Shown in pieces: positions 46,865-58,200 of a stretch of DNA of 64,000 nt (its first letter is position 1; each line of letters opens with the position of its first letter). Source of the stretch: Collybia mongolica (lineage: Eukaryota > Basidiomycota > Agaricomycetes > Agaricales > Clitocybaceae); assembly GCA_013420905.1 (NCBI GenBank), contig JAAXNY010000016.1:682001-746000 (forward strand), in the 5' to 3' direction. The translations under genes and the position numbers were made by a program. Below the pieces are notes generated by a model. That model was not told the origin of the DNA. It searched no databases and saw nothing but the letters and a program-made list of their open reading frames with translations.

Positions 46865-48993
46865 ATGGCTTATCAGACATACACTCCTGGCTGCGACGAT
46901 TATGTCGACGAATTTTTTCGTTATCGACCCGAGACACTTCACAAAGCGAAGGGTCATACTACATCGCTTAAGACGCGTGCACCTGCGTTCTTTGACCGGC
47001 ATCTCGACCCTCAGCTTCAGCTCCTTCACGTCGTATACCTCCCATCCATCACGACAGATTTAATGACTATAGCGGACGACGCATTGCGGACCGCCCGCTC
47101 GAAAGGGACTCTTCCCCTCGTCGGTGATGACTTCCCTATCCAGCCCTTCCGGAAGGCAGTGATCGAGAGCGCAAAGGATCCAATCATATGTGAAGGGCAA
47201 ATACAAGATCTATACAAGTCGACCACGGCTCAATTCTGCTCTTGCGTTGCAGCTACCCTTGAAATCCAACTACCTGAGTGGAAACCAGGATGCCTTCGAT
47301 ACACCCTATCCTCAGACAAGAAATGCGGCATTGCAGATGGTTTCCTTAAGATAGATAAAACTCATGCCGATACTCATCTATCGGAACGCTATAAATTGGT
47401 GGCAGATACATTTCCTACCCTGGCGCTATGGGAGTTTAAGAGTTTGGCAGCGGGAACCTCGAACGTAATGGAGGCCATTGTTCAACAGGCTGGTAGCTGC
47501 TTAGCATTCCCCTGGGAAGGGTGTGATGTTGGAAAGAGGTGCGTTGCAATGCATGCGGGGAAGGACGGGCTACCACCAGTCACTGGTAACCGGATGGGCC
47601 TTGACGCCGAGCCTCCAACTTGCCCCACTGTCAGTAAGGCAACTTCGGGACCACTGGACAGGCCATCTGCCGTCTTATCCAACAAAGATCGAACAAAAGC
47701 CAGATACATCACACAACAGGCGAGCGATTATTATAAAGACTGTTTTCTTTCTCCTTATCTCCTTTTGTCATGAGACCTGGTCTGAAGCCGTGCAGGACGA
47801 CGTCACATTTATGATCATCAATTCTGGGAACCTCGAAATTATCGGAATTCGCAATCGCAGGAAGCAGACTCTTTTCTTGTCTGACATAATCAAGGTCGAT
47901 GACTGTGACTATGGAAGGCTTCATACGGGCCTCTACATTGCAATACTCCGAGATGCTGCAAACCGCACTCTGCAACTCAAGCCCCCAAACATTCCTGCCA
48001 GTTGGAATAAACTTTACGCTCAGCAAGTAATAACAAAGATGTCTACTGTACGATTTTCCGGTCCTTTACAAGACTCACATTAGTTAACAACTTCTTAATA
48101 TCCAATAGGATGATATTATGAATCAAGCTTGCCTGCGTGATTGGCTTATAATGCAAGCTTCGTCTAAGACGTCTCTCACAGGCTTTAAGCTGGACACTTA
48201 TCATTTTCGAATGAACCCGTCGAAGGAATTGAAGGATAACACGTTGGCTGACCTCCAGTCGTTCTTTAAAGTCATCCTCCAGACTCAGCTTGGACATTTT
48301 ATCGCCAAGGGGATCTTGGAAGTGGGTGGTATTCGTCTCAAAAGCCCCTTGAACGCGGCTATCGTCAAGATCGCACACACTGACGACGCTATCGCAAAGC
48401 TACACGGGGAGCATGAAGTATACCTTGGATTGTTGAAGGCTGGAGTGTCAGAACTTCCTCGCATTATCGGGTTCTTCCAATATGTGGATATTGAAGGCTT
48501 GGAGGAACATCCTCTGAGTTGTGCTGTTCTTATTATGCAAGATGTGGGAAGTCCAGTATGTCATGTTCCAGAGGACTTTACGCGACAGCACCTGTGAGTA
48601 CTCGAGCATGCGATTTCCTTGACCTGGCTTAAGCAGAAGCACCACTACAGGACACTATTTCAAAATTTGCTGAAGAAAATCCATCAAGCTGGGTTCGTCC
48701 ACACCAAACTGTCAAGAGAAAACCTCATGATTCGTGTTGGAGATCCTATCAGCGTCTCCATCGTTTCATTTGGCAATGCTCGGAGAGTCAGCGATCGTCA
48801 AACAAGTGCATTCAATGACGAATATACGCTCCTTTCAAAGCTTCTTCCAAACCCCTGTAAGCATTTACTCAATGGAGAGAACACAAACGCCTTCAATGAA
48901 GCCTTTTCCGCCGGTACATCAAACCTTTGCGACGATGATGGAGCATCTAGGTCGTTCATCTCTAGATTGGCCTGGAAAAAAGGCCGCAAATAG
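46865..48993 (+). CDS. PD-(D/E)XK-nuclease-like / degraded protein-kinase-like fusion, gene 1
   Basis: Exon 1 46865-47719, then a GC..AG intron (47720-47774), exon 2 47775-48026, intron to 48108, exon 3 48109-48593, and a last part to 48993. The N-terminal domain has a nuclease-like set: GIADGF (Asp158), a 30-residue gap, then LALWEFKSL (Glu190, Lys192) and a following helix with QQ. The C-terminal domain looks like a small protein kinase: AAIVKIA (likely ATP lysine), HGEHEVY (helix C Glu), VLIMQDVGS (hinge). The catalytic loop, however, reads HTKLSREN instead of HRDxRPEN, and the metal motif reads SFG instead of DFG/DFD. The exon 3-4 join is one base out of phase with any usable splice site, so the kinase part may be frameshifted. 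Function is inferred from motifs only. Confidence 0.6.
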
Positions 48994-49076
48994 ACACTCA
49001 TGTTTCTGATTCACAAAACTAGATAGGGAAGTTCCTAGGTTTACTGGAGAAGATATGCGAATCATGTATATATTTA

Positions 49077-51626
49077 TTGAATTCAGAATTAGTTTGGTAT
49101 CAGTTTAAACGTTTGTTCTTGTGTTTGTGGCGACCCCCCGGAGCAAGCGGCGCACGTGATGAAGTTGTTGAATCGGTGTTTACAATTTTTGTTGAAATTC
49201 GGGAGTTATGCCCGAGCAGGTTGCATAAGGCGACGAACTGTGTCAAACGAATACGAGACATGATAGTTGGTCTGTACGACATCAACGGGAACAAGTCGCG
49301 ACGAACCCAGGCCATAAGCATCGTAAGTCTTTCTCGATGCAATTGTTTACTCATGACCAGATTCTAGACGAAATCCACAAACTCTTCGACTGGAACCCCC
49401 CTTCACTCTCTCCGGATCCATCTTCGCGCCCCAAACTGATTCCTCCATCGACCTTCTACTACAATCATCTTGATGATAGACTTTCGCTCCGGGAGACGGC
49501 CCTTATGCCCACTTTGATACCTAACCTTTCAATAACTGTCGATCGAGTTTTACAGGATATAAAAGAACGAGAGATCATTCTACCGCCTGTGCTGATGGGC
49601 GATATGTTTCCGAGTGTAAAATTCCGCGAAAAACGAATTTACGATGATCCAATCACAGACGCCTACTCTGTTGGCCAAGCATATCAGTACACAACTGGAC
49701 ATCATTGCAGGCTCGTTTCTTCTATGCTATTTCTGTCCCCTAGGTCTCCCAATTGGCGAGGCTTTTATATCTGGGGTTCGGTCGAACTGGGGTCAAAAGC
49801 CAATCCAGGTCTAGACGAGACTCGGGCTCTTCATTTGAAGCATCACCTTGGCGATGGTGGAACAGTCATTACTGATGATATCTGGAACTCTGTCGAAGGC
49901 GAAAAACGCTCCACTCTACAGCGTATTATACGACAATCTCCGATTTTAGCAATTTGGGAAATATTCGCTAGCACCCCAGACAACGCCTATCTGTTAAAAG
50001 CATTGGGTGAACCACTCGTTCTAACTCACCAGAAAAGCACGGCGGTCATAGCAAATACACCACCAGCAATCGACCTTTCACATAGGCCGGATGCCATGAA
50101 ATTCTCCTGGGGGGCTTCAATGTCCTCTCTTTCCGGAGAGACACTAGTATCTGTCAACTCAGATGTCTCGGACGTCAAAGGACCAAAGGGTCTACCCACG
50201 CGAAGCTCCCGCTCCCAGAAAGGCGCAGTTACAAAAAATGCAAGCAGTCATTCCAAAGAGCATGCTCGTACCATCGCATTGCCAAAAAAAACAGAATCAG
50301 GAGAAGCCCTTTCAGAACTCGTACTAAAACATGTCGGTTTTCTTCCATCACTTGTTAAATCAATCCTCTGATCTATATTGTAGGCCTGGTTGAGAGCAGT
50401 CCATAATGATAGCACTTTCGTGATCTTTCACTGCGGAACGTTCGAAAGAATTGCGTTTCGCCACCGTGGTAGCCAGATATTATACATATCTGACCTCATT
50501 GATGTGGCGCGCTGCAAGGACCCTGCATATGGGAAGCTTCACACCGGATTGCACATGTCCATCATGCATGATATACTGGACCGCACACGACAACTGCCCA
50601 AGGACAATAACGTAACACAGGGTAAGAAACGGCGACGCGCAGAAAATGTCCCCGGCCCAAAGCCCAAACGTCCAAGGACGAGAGCTCTTGTTGCGAAACT
50701 AGAGGCTGATGGAATAGAACATGAAAAAGCATGTGATGTGCGTGTGCTAACCATTGCCTACCCAAACCGACTGAAGGATGAATAATCTCAGTATCTTACC
50801 AGCGACGCAACGCGCTGTGATCTTCTCCTCCTGAGGATGTATTACGGGGTCTATAATTCCCCGTCTCCCTCATTTTTTTTGCGCTCTGGTCGACTACAGA
50901 GAGATAATTTGGACTTCGAGCCGCATGAGTATCTTTCAGTCACCCTGATTTCAGATATCGCAACAGGCGCTACCGGGGTCGTTCATGAGGCGACGCTCAA
51001 GTTCTCATCGGATGGGGTTGAAGTTCGTAGTATGCCAGTAGTCGTCAAGTTCTCCTTGAAGCGCGATCAGAAAAAGAGACTTCGCCACGAACATGCAATA
51101 TATGAATATCTAGCGTCATCACGCGTCAAAAGAGTGCCCCGTGTTATCGGTCTCTTCGAGGATCATTCCAGCGATATGCTGGCCCTCGTTATGACCCACA
51201 CAGGAACCTGCCTATCTAGCCTCTACCCTGGGGAGATGCAGTTCGTAGTTGAGGAACCTCAGAGGTTTGGTATCCCAGCGTTGAGATATTACCGAGACTG
51301 ATAGGTTCCCTTCCTCTAGATCCGCCTTCCTGCGCGCCATGTCCGACATTCATGCAGCGGGTGTCCGACATCGTGACATTCGGCCGGAAAACCTCACTAT
51401 TGATGACGAAGGGAATGTGTTCATAATCGACTTTGATATGGCGGAGATTTCCCCAACCGAAGGCGCGAAATCGCGAGAGCTTAACCATATGACGGAGCTC
51501 TTGGATGGCAAATATTACCCGCCAAATGAATTCCCTAGTGAACGTACTAATCCTAGGAGTATTGGAAGTGGAAGTGCAAGTGCAAGTGCAACGTCTTCGT
51601 CGGGTTCAAGTACAGAACAAGAATGA
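49077..51626 (+). CDS. Nuclease-like (degraded) / protein-kinase fusion, gene 2
   Basis: Paralogue of the gene at 46865, same direction, 83 bp downstream. Five exons fit: 49077-49322, 49361-50320, 50384-50737, 50792-51264, 51320-51626 (779 aa); the first intron is only 38 bp, so the N-terminus is less sure. The N-terminal domain aligns with gene 1 but has AIWEIFAS where gene 1 has ALWEFKSL, and the Asp region is not conserved. A basic cluster KKRRRAENV..KPKRPRTR may be a nuclear signal. The kinase part is intact in motif: VVVKFSLKRDQ, RHEHAIYEYL, VMTHTG hinge, RHRDIRPENLTI, IIDFDMAE. It ends soon after with a Ser/Ala tail (GSASASATSSS). It resembles in layout the REase-kinase cargo described for Crinkler-type effectors, but that link is inference. 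Confidence 0.65.
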
Positions 51627-51773
51627 AGTCGCACTTTACTTTGACGCATCATTCCATATGTAGTTTAACTTTGACCCCCCCCCCCCCACCTACAAGGAAT
51701 CCCCTTTTTGCTTATACAACAAAGACTGGTCTAATATCTGAGTGAATCACACTTTCCTCGTTCTCCTAATATG

Positions 51774-52230
51774 TTTTTTTGGTTCGATCTTTTATATACT
51801 GCTGTACACAATACAGATGTGGTTCAATATTATGTAATAAGTGTGTAAGCTGAGAGGGAGGCATAGGAGTGAGCATTAGGAGTCATCACACAAAGGCATG
51901 GTAGTGTGTCCCAGAGGGCTGCTGAAAAGAGATGGGGATTCTTGGTTTGCATGCCCCTCCTCGCAGCAGAGGGGTGCCAGGTGGTTGGTTCAGGGTGGTG
52001 GTGCACCACCTCCCAGAGAGCAGCCATAGCCACCCTTGACTTAGCCCCAGTTCACCCTTGGAGAAGGCATGCACACCCCCCATTAGGGACCCAAGGAGAA
52101 GGACCAGCACTGCACCTGACTATTGGCTGCAGACCTATGGGACCTTGAAAGCAAAAGCCTCCAGGTTGAAGGAGAGGAACAGTTTCCATGGGAGCACCAC
52201 AGTCATGGGGAGCCATATTCTCTTGGGGAA
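51774..52230 (-). mobile_element. LINE 3' fragment
   Basis: Starts with a T run and TTTTATATACTGCTGTACA, parallel to TTTTATATACCAACTGTAC of the copies at 33781 and 42806. Further on it has TCCATGGGAGCACCACAG where those have TCTAGGGGAGCACCACAC. It is a diverged, 5'-truncated copy; its left end in element terms is unclear. Confidence 0.5.
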
Positions 52231-52287
52231 AGTACATATAAGGATTGGAGATAGGGAGAATGTGTGATGATGGTAAGGAGAATGTGC

Positions 52288-53330
52288 CACTGTGAAACTG
52301 GAAATGGATGAAACTCAACCCATATTTCATCCCCTTAAGTACTGAATTTACCACATTAATATATGAATTTCATCCCAAAGATGTATGAAAAAACACCCTC
52401 TGTGGAGGGAAGAAAAGGAGGAAAAACCCCCCCTTAAGGTATGATTTAGTGGATGAATTTCATATGAAATTTGTCTGTATTCATACCCCTGATTGTCGAG
52501 GCTATGGGATGAATTTCATTCCACCATAGGTGGAAAAAACAACCATTGTGGGAGGTAATTCCTATCAATATGGGATTAATTTAATACCTTGATGGGCAAA
52601 AATAGCAACATTTTTTGGGGTAACATTACTATAAATTTTTGAGGCTATGGGATGAATTTCATACCATTGCAGGTGAGAATAATAGCTTTTGTGGGGATCA
52701 ATTTCATGCTATTTACATCACTTAAATTTGAATTCATTCTTTCTTCCCTGTTATCAATAAACACACTTCATCCATTTTGTACAGTTAAGGTTTAACATCC
52801 ATGAGATCTAAGGTATTGTAATTTGAATGCTCTATCAACTAGTATACCTCTGATTCATATCCCTCATTCTGAAGTTCCTGATCACCAGCATTACCAACAC
52901 TGTGCACCTGGTGGGGGAGGTTTTTCCCCCACTTAATGGATGAAAGCAGCATTTCCTAAGTTTAATGGATGAATCTAAAGGGTATGAAATTGGGATGAAA
53001 CTTCATCCCAGATATTTCATCCCTTGAGAGGATGAATTTCTGCTCTTATAATTTCAGAAATTTTCATCCCTTAGTGGTGTGAACTTTCATCCCATTAGAG
53101 GTGAGTTATATGGGACAATTTTAATCCAGTAAAAAAGAGGGGAATTTCATCCTATAATGGGTGGGTTTTATTAGATCATTTTAATCTAATAGAGAGTGAA
53201 CTTTCATCCCATAAAAGGTGGAATATGTGGGATGATTGAAGTTCAGCATAGAAGGTATTTCATCCCACAAATAGTGGGTTTATGGGATGACTTTACTGCC
53301 TTAGATGAATCATTTAGAAAAGAAGAAATT
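52288..53330. repeat. Left subterminal repeat array of the CACTA-like element
   Basis: Many degenerate copies, in both orientations, of GGATGAATTTCATCCC (for example 52365-52380, 52508-52523, 52648-52662, 53029-53041). Such arrays are the usual transposase-binding sites of CACTA elements. Confidence 0.75.
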
Positions 53331-53414
53331 GAGATTTTGGTTAGATTAGAATGAAGTGTTATATGTAGTATAAAATGACTGTGTTAATTGATCTATATAT
53401 ATATGTGACCAGTA

Positions 53415-55515
53415 CTATTGGTCCATACTATGTACTTGAGTCAATAATTGGCTTTGGTCAATAAGTGCCCATTTGCCACAGTCTTTAATCCGACCAATTA
53501 AACATTGTACTTGATCAATATCAACAAATTCTGTTGCCCCCAAATCTTTGTAATAGATGATTTTATGATGGGTATTAGTAGCTATGTCTAATAGTTTGGC
53601 CTGTTTGATACTTGCATAGACAAATGAACCTGCTTCAATACCATTTTTAGGAGATGCAGGAACTGTAACTATAAGCAGGCGAAGGACTTGTCCATAGAAG
53701 TCTTGAAGCTCAAACACAGGTGTTCGATGTCTCTGATGAGCAAACTTATCAACTTCAAGCTGGTACTAAGATAAGTTAGCAATATGCATTGAGCATTTTA
53801 GAAAGAAACCTACCCGGACATATGACATATCCCGGCTGTCTGATCTAAGTGGAATAATTTCATGTGCTTGTATTGTATCACCTCCTTCTAGATGATGCAT
53901 CTGGCCATATTGGATAAATTTGGTATCCTGAGGTATAAGTTTCCTGATAAGTGATGCAGGTTTACTGAATTGAGTAGCTAGTGTTGCTGTAAGTACTTTC
54001 CACAGGGGAGTGGGGAGACACTGTATATCAAAATACTTGCTCTTCATATTTCTCAACCCAGCTATTAAAACCCCTTTCAAGTTCATCAACTTGATCCTGA
54101 GTAATCTCAAATTGAAGGCAAAGGTTTAATAACCTAACTAATTTAATAAAGTGTGTATAATATTGCGGACTTGTAAATCATCCTTTAAGGAGAGTTGGTG
54201 CAATATATAAAGTCCAGATTGAATAGGTTTCAGCAATCATCTGTGCCTTTTCTGATGCAATATTTGGGACCCTTGAACCAAATGCTGCAGGAATTGTATC
54301 CCCAGCCTTTGCTGTGGCCTGACCAATAGCTTCCCATACAGTTGGTGCTAACACATAGCCTGCACCATCATGGGAAAGATCTTTGTAATTTCTAGTCCAC
54401 AGGGAAATCAGATTTGGAATGAGATTGGACCATATAAGGTGCATAAAGTCATAGGGAAATGAGACTGGAAAAGAGAGGGAACTCAAAGTACTGAGTAGTG
54501 GAATGCCTTTGACACCATATTTAGTAGCAAGGCGTTCAGATTCTGCAGTGTTCAAGGCATATTGGACCTTCTTTGCTTGTCTTAAGAATGTTGCATGGTC
54601 TTGTAGTGGAAGTGTGGATGCATGATATTGTTGTTGAGGGTCTGGAAAGCCATTTTGTTGCAATGGAATGTAGTGTGTTGTTTTTTGTGAAAAGGGAATG
54701 CAAACTCCCCGAATAGTACACATTCGGCATGGATATATTGCATTGTGGCCCTTCATGCGCATGAGCATTGACATTGCAGGAATATTGCCAAAGACAACAA
54801 TGAGGTGAGCATGAAGTAGGAAGATTTCTTTGCTGATTCCATTGAAGGCTGAAACCCCAATCTTGAGCTGCAGAAGCTCCTGAACTACAGGCCAAAAAAA
54901 TGAATCTGTGTTGTCAGGCTTTTTGGGCCCTGGAATAGTCCCTAGACAAATTATGTTATCCTTGAGAAAGTGTTCCTCAGGAGGGAGGTTATAATTAAAC
55001 ATGATTATAGGCCATGCTGTCTTGGTACGGTGCTTGAAAGGACCGAAGCTGTCTGTAGATAACCCAAGTGCAATATCACGAGGATCAGAATAAAACCACT
55101 CTGGAAGTTCTTCATCACCAATTGTAATGAATGTCTTCTGGAGTAGTTGATAATGGGTGCCGTCAAAGATATCTGTCATTTTTCTTGGGTCATGTTTGTG
55201 ATTGGATTGATACTGTATTTTTCAAGCATACAAGAAATTTCCAAGCATTGCACAGAGTTGGGGAATAATAGGGAGATACTCTAGATATGAATAGGGTGTT
55301 GTCCCATCAGATTTATAGCAGTTGGAATTACATTTAGGGCTTTGTTTGAGGGCTTTGTATGGGCCAGTGTAGCAGACACAAGATGAACGACAGCAGTCAT
55401 AGCATACGGGCTGAAAACCAGAGAGAAACTGAATATGTTTCTGTGTATTCTTCAGCGATTCTGTTTGGGACTCAGTATGCCAATCTACCCATTCAGATTC
55501 AAAGCACGTTAACAC
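53415..55515 (-). pseudogene. Tnp2-type (CACTA/EnSpm) transposase
   Basis: The largest part (55179-54178) has the family order DPRDIALGLSTDSFGPFK, TAWPIIMFNYNLPPE, GTIPGPKKPDNTDSFFWPV, NGISKEIFLLHAHLIVVFGN, PAMSMLMRMKGHNAIYPCRM, and DFMHLIWSNLIPNL. The upstream part (55515-55222) reads PYSYLEYLPIIPQL, then an in-frame TGA after FLYA, then HKHDPRKMTDIFDG. The C-terminal parts (54110-53766, 53717-53415) are joined by introns: ATLATQFSKPASLI, then KFAHQRHRTPVFELQDFYGQ and the end WALIDQSQ. The TGA lies where an Arg codon is likely. Otherwise long frames remain, so decay is recent or light. Confidence 0.78.
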
Positions 55516-55516
55516 T

Positions 55517-58028
55517 AACCTGTTTTACAGATGACTTCATTGACAATGAGGTCAATGAGGACAACAGGCAGTCGGGCAGTGCACCAAGACCATCAACTTC
55601 CACCAACAGCCCTCTCAACAATGATGACAAATTTGATAAATTTATTCATGGGATAATGAGACGATCACGGGCAAGTCATGAGGAGGAGTTGGACGAGGAC
55701 AGCAATATGGAAGAGAATGATGAAGATGACTACTATTATCACCTTGCAAACAGATACTTTTCTGACAAAGGCATGCCAAAACCCCGCAATCCAGATGAGG
55801 AACAACCCCCAGTCAATGAAGGCCTTTCAAGACACCCTGGTCTGGATGTGGAACGACTTCCAACAGGCAAAGACAGCCCATTAATGAGAGTCCATTGTGT
55901 GGTGAGCATCAGTACCTGCATCTTACTGATACTATGACTGAGACTTGATGCAATGTATTCTAGGAGGGGAGGGAAAGAGATGCCATTCCCTTTCTCCTCA
56001 ATAATACAGACTCTTGACATCAGCTCAGATCAGCATTTTGTCAAGATTCCATACATGGCTGGTTCTACATTGAGGGCACAATGAATGCCGACCTTTTAGC
56101 CCTTCTAAAATCATCACCCTCAATTTTTTTCCCTCGGGATGGTATTATGGGGGTGAAGCTGGGGGAATGGGTGTCTCTGTTGAATTTAAGGCAATCTGAA
56201 GAGACCCCTTCTGCTGGAGGTTGGGTCATGATTTGTAGGGGGCTCTACAAAGGGGATGTAGGATATGTTTCCTCAGTAGAGAATTGGGGAAAACCGGAAG
56301 TCCTGCTGTTACCTTGCTTCCCTCCCCTTCAAGATGGAGATTCCTCCAAGAAAAGAAAATGAGGTACCCTCCACTCCGAGCTGGGTTTGTTTGACAATGA
56401 AAAACGGGATTGAATCATCAAAACTCACCCCAGAGTCACTATCATTGACAGCAAAACTATGGGCTATTTTGCTGCTTTTGGTTGCAAATTTGAATTTTTC
56501 CTTGAATGCAGAACTTATGGCTTTGGTTTGGTATTGTGTGTCCCTGTTTCCTTACAAAGCAAGATGATGGACTTGTTTCTATGCTGTCCTCACCCTGAAA
56601 TCAAAAGCACGCGATTCCCATGCCCTTCAGAATGGCAATTTTTTGAAGGCAAACAGGTGGTCATAAAGGAATCCTCTAAGAGGGGTATCATCCAGTCCAT
56701 TGGTATTGATTCGGCAGAGGTGGAACTAGAAATGGGGGAGGGTTTACACATGGTCCTGTGGTCCAATATGTGGAAGTACATTGCTCATGGCCATTTCGCA
56801 GAAGTAATCAGTGGGGCTCTCCAAGGGGAAAAGGGATGGGTAGTTGAGGTGACAGAGGAATATGTCTACATTGTCAAATGTCTTGAAACACAAGGACTGC
56901 AGAGTTACATCAGTCCAAAATCCCTCAAGGTAAAAACTCAAGATATTATGCCAGTCACATTGTAATTTACTTTTAAACAGCCACTCAAAGTCCATAGGAA
57001 CTGGGTGAAAGTAGTTGACCCTCCGATAATACTCCACAGTCAACTACCAACATTGAGTAACATACCAACTGTCCCAATTAGATGTGAGGAAGTTCCCTGG
57101 ATAGGGCTTGAGGTTTTGGTCATCAAAACAGGACATGCAATGAAGGGTTCTCATGCAGTAATCAAAGATGTTCAACTCTTGAAAACTACACTCAGTGGAC
57201 TCCAAGTAACTGTTCAATTTATTCACTTGAATCCTGCACATCCATTCAGTGGCAAAGTTCTGGACTACAATGATGTTGTAGAATCTTCATAAATATTATA
57301 TTCTTCTTCATATTCATTATGAGCTAATTTCTCCCCCAAGGTCTCGCCTCAGATTAAACGAATTCACCCCACCCAAGAACAAATTATTTGTCCCCCTCCC
57401 AGGCCATGTTGCCAAATTCCCCCCTCCCCAGGAACCTGCTGTGGCTGCCACTACTGCAGCAGTGGGGGGTAGCATGCCCATGCCTGACTTTCACCACTTG
57501 ACACCAGCCTGGAACCCCTCATCTTGAATGCCTGATGTAGGATCCTCCTCTCAAGCCTCCCCTCCACCAACTATATCACAATAGCAGGGACCTGCTCACC
57601 CATTATTAGATCCACGGCTTATTGATATTAAATTAAAGGTGTTGGTTACAGGTGGGCAATATCAAGGTAAAGAAATGGTGGTCTCCATAGTGCAGATAGA
57701 GGGAGCATTATCAGTCCAGTTCAACCACTACAAGACATCAGGATCCTTGCCTCCAGGAGACCTCACACCAAAATGTTCCAATCCTACACATGATAATGGA
57801 TTGTTGGTCGTAGTTGAAGGTGACCACCTGGGCCAATATGTCTGCTGAATTCACCATCATTACAAGAATGGCCAGCCAATTATGATATTGGCCATCATCA
57901 ACCGGACTGAGGGAGGCCACGAAACACTTTCGGGGGATCATTTGGAACTAAGCCCTGATGTACTCTGCATTGGCCATGAAACCAAAGAAGAAAAGGCACA
58001 AAATGAGGGATTAATGACTGCTCTTTGA
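55517..58028 (+). pseudogene. Spt5-like KOW-domain cargo gene
   Basis: Runs divergent to the transposase. An acidic start (DDFIDNEVNEDNRQSG..EENDEDDYYYH) is followed by REGKRDAIPFLLNN, QDSIHGWFYIEGTMNADL, then KOW-type units: VMICRGLYKGDVGYVSSV, FFEGKQVVIKESSKRGII, VISGALQGEKGWVVEV, GLEVLVIKTGHAMKGSHAVI, and VLVTGGQYQGKEMVV. This order resembles Spt5 NGN-KOW repeats, and I recall such genes inside agaricomycete transposons. In-frame TGA codons replace likely Arg codons at least three times (near 56020, 56360, 56414) and a frame change follows, so the gene is dead. In host Spt5 these domains bind nucleic acid and RNA polymerase II. Confidence 0.68.
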
Positions 58029-58200
58029 AAGGATGCTCGTAAAACTCACGCGAAATGATTAACAGGCATTACTTTCAATTTTGCATATATCTTTTGGGAC
58101 TTTACTGTGTCACATGTATATACACATCATAATTTTTGCCATTTTCCCTGCTCATCGTCCTTTCTACTCAATTTACATCTCCGTTTTTTGGAGGTCTTTA

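Noticed and set aside
51674..51689. Homopolymer C run
   Set aside because: Simple run in the 3' flank of gene 2; no evidence of function and a common sequencing trouble spot.
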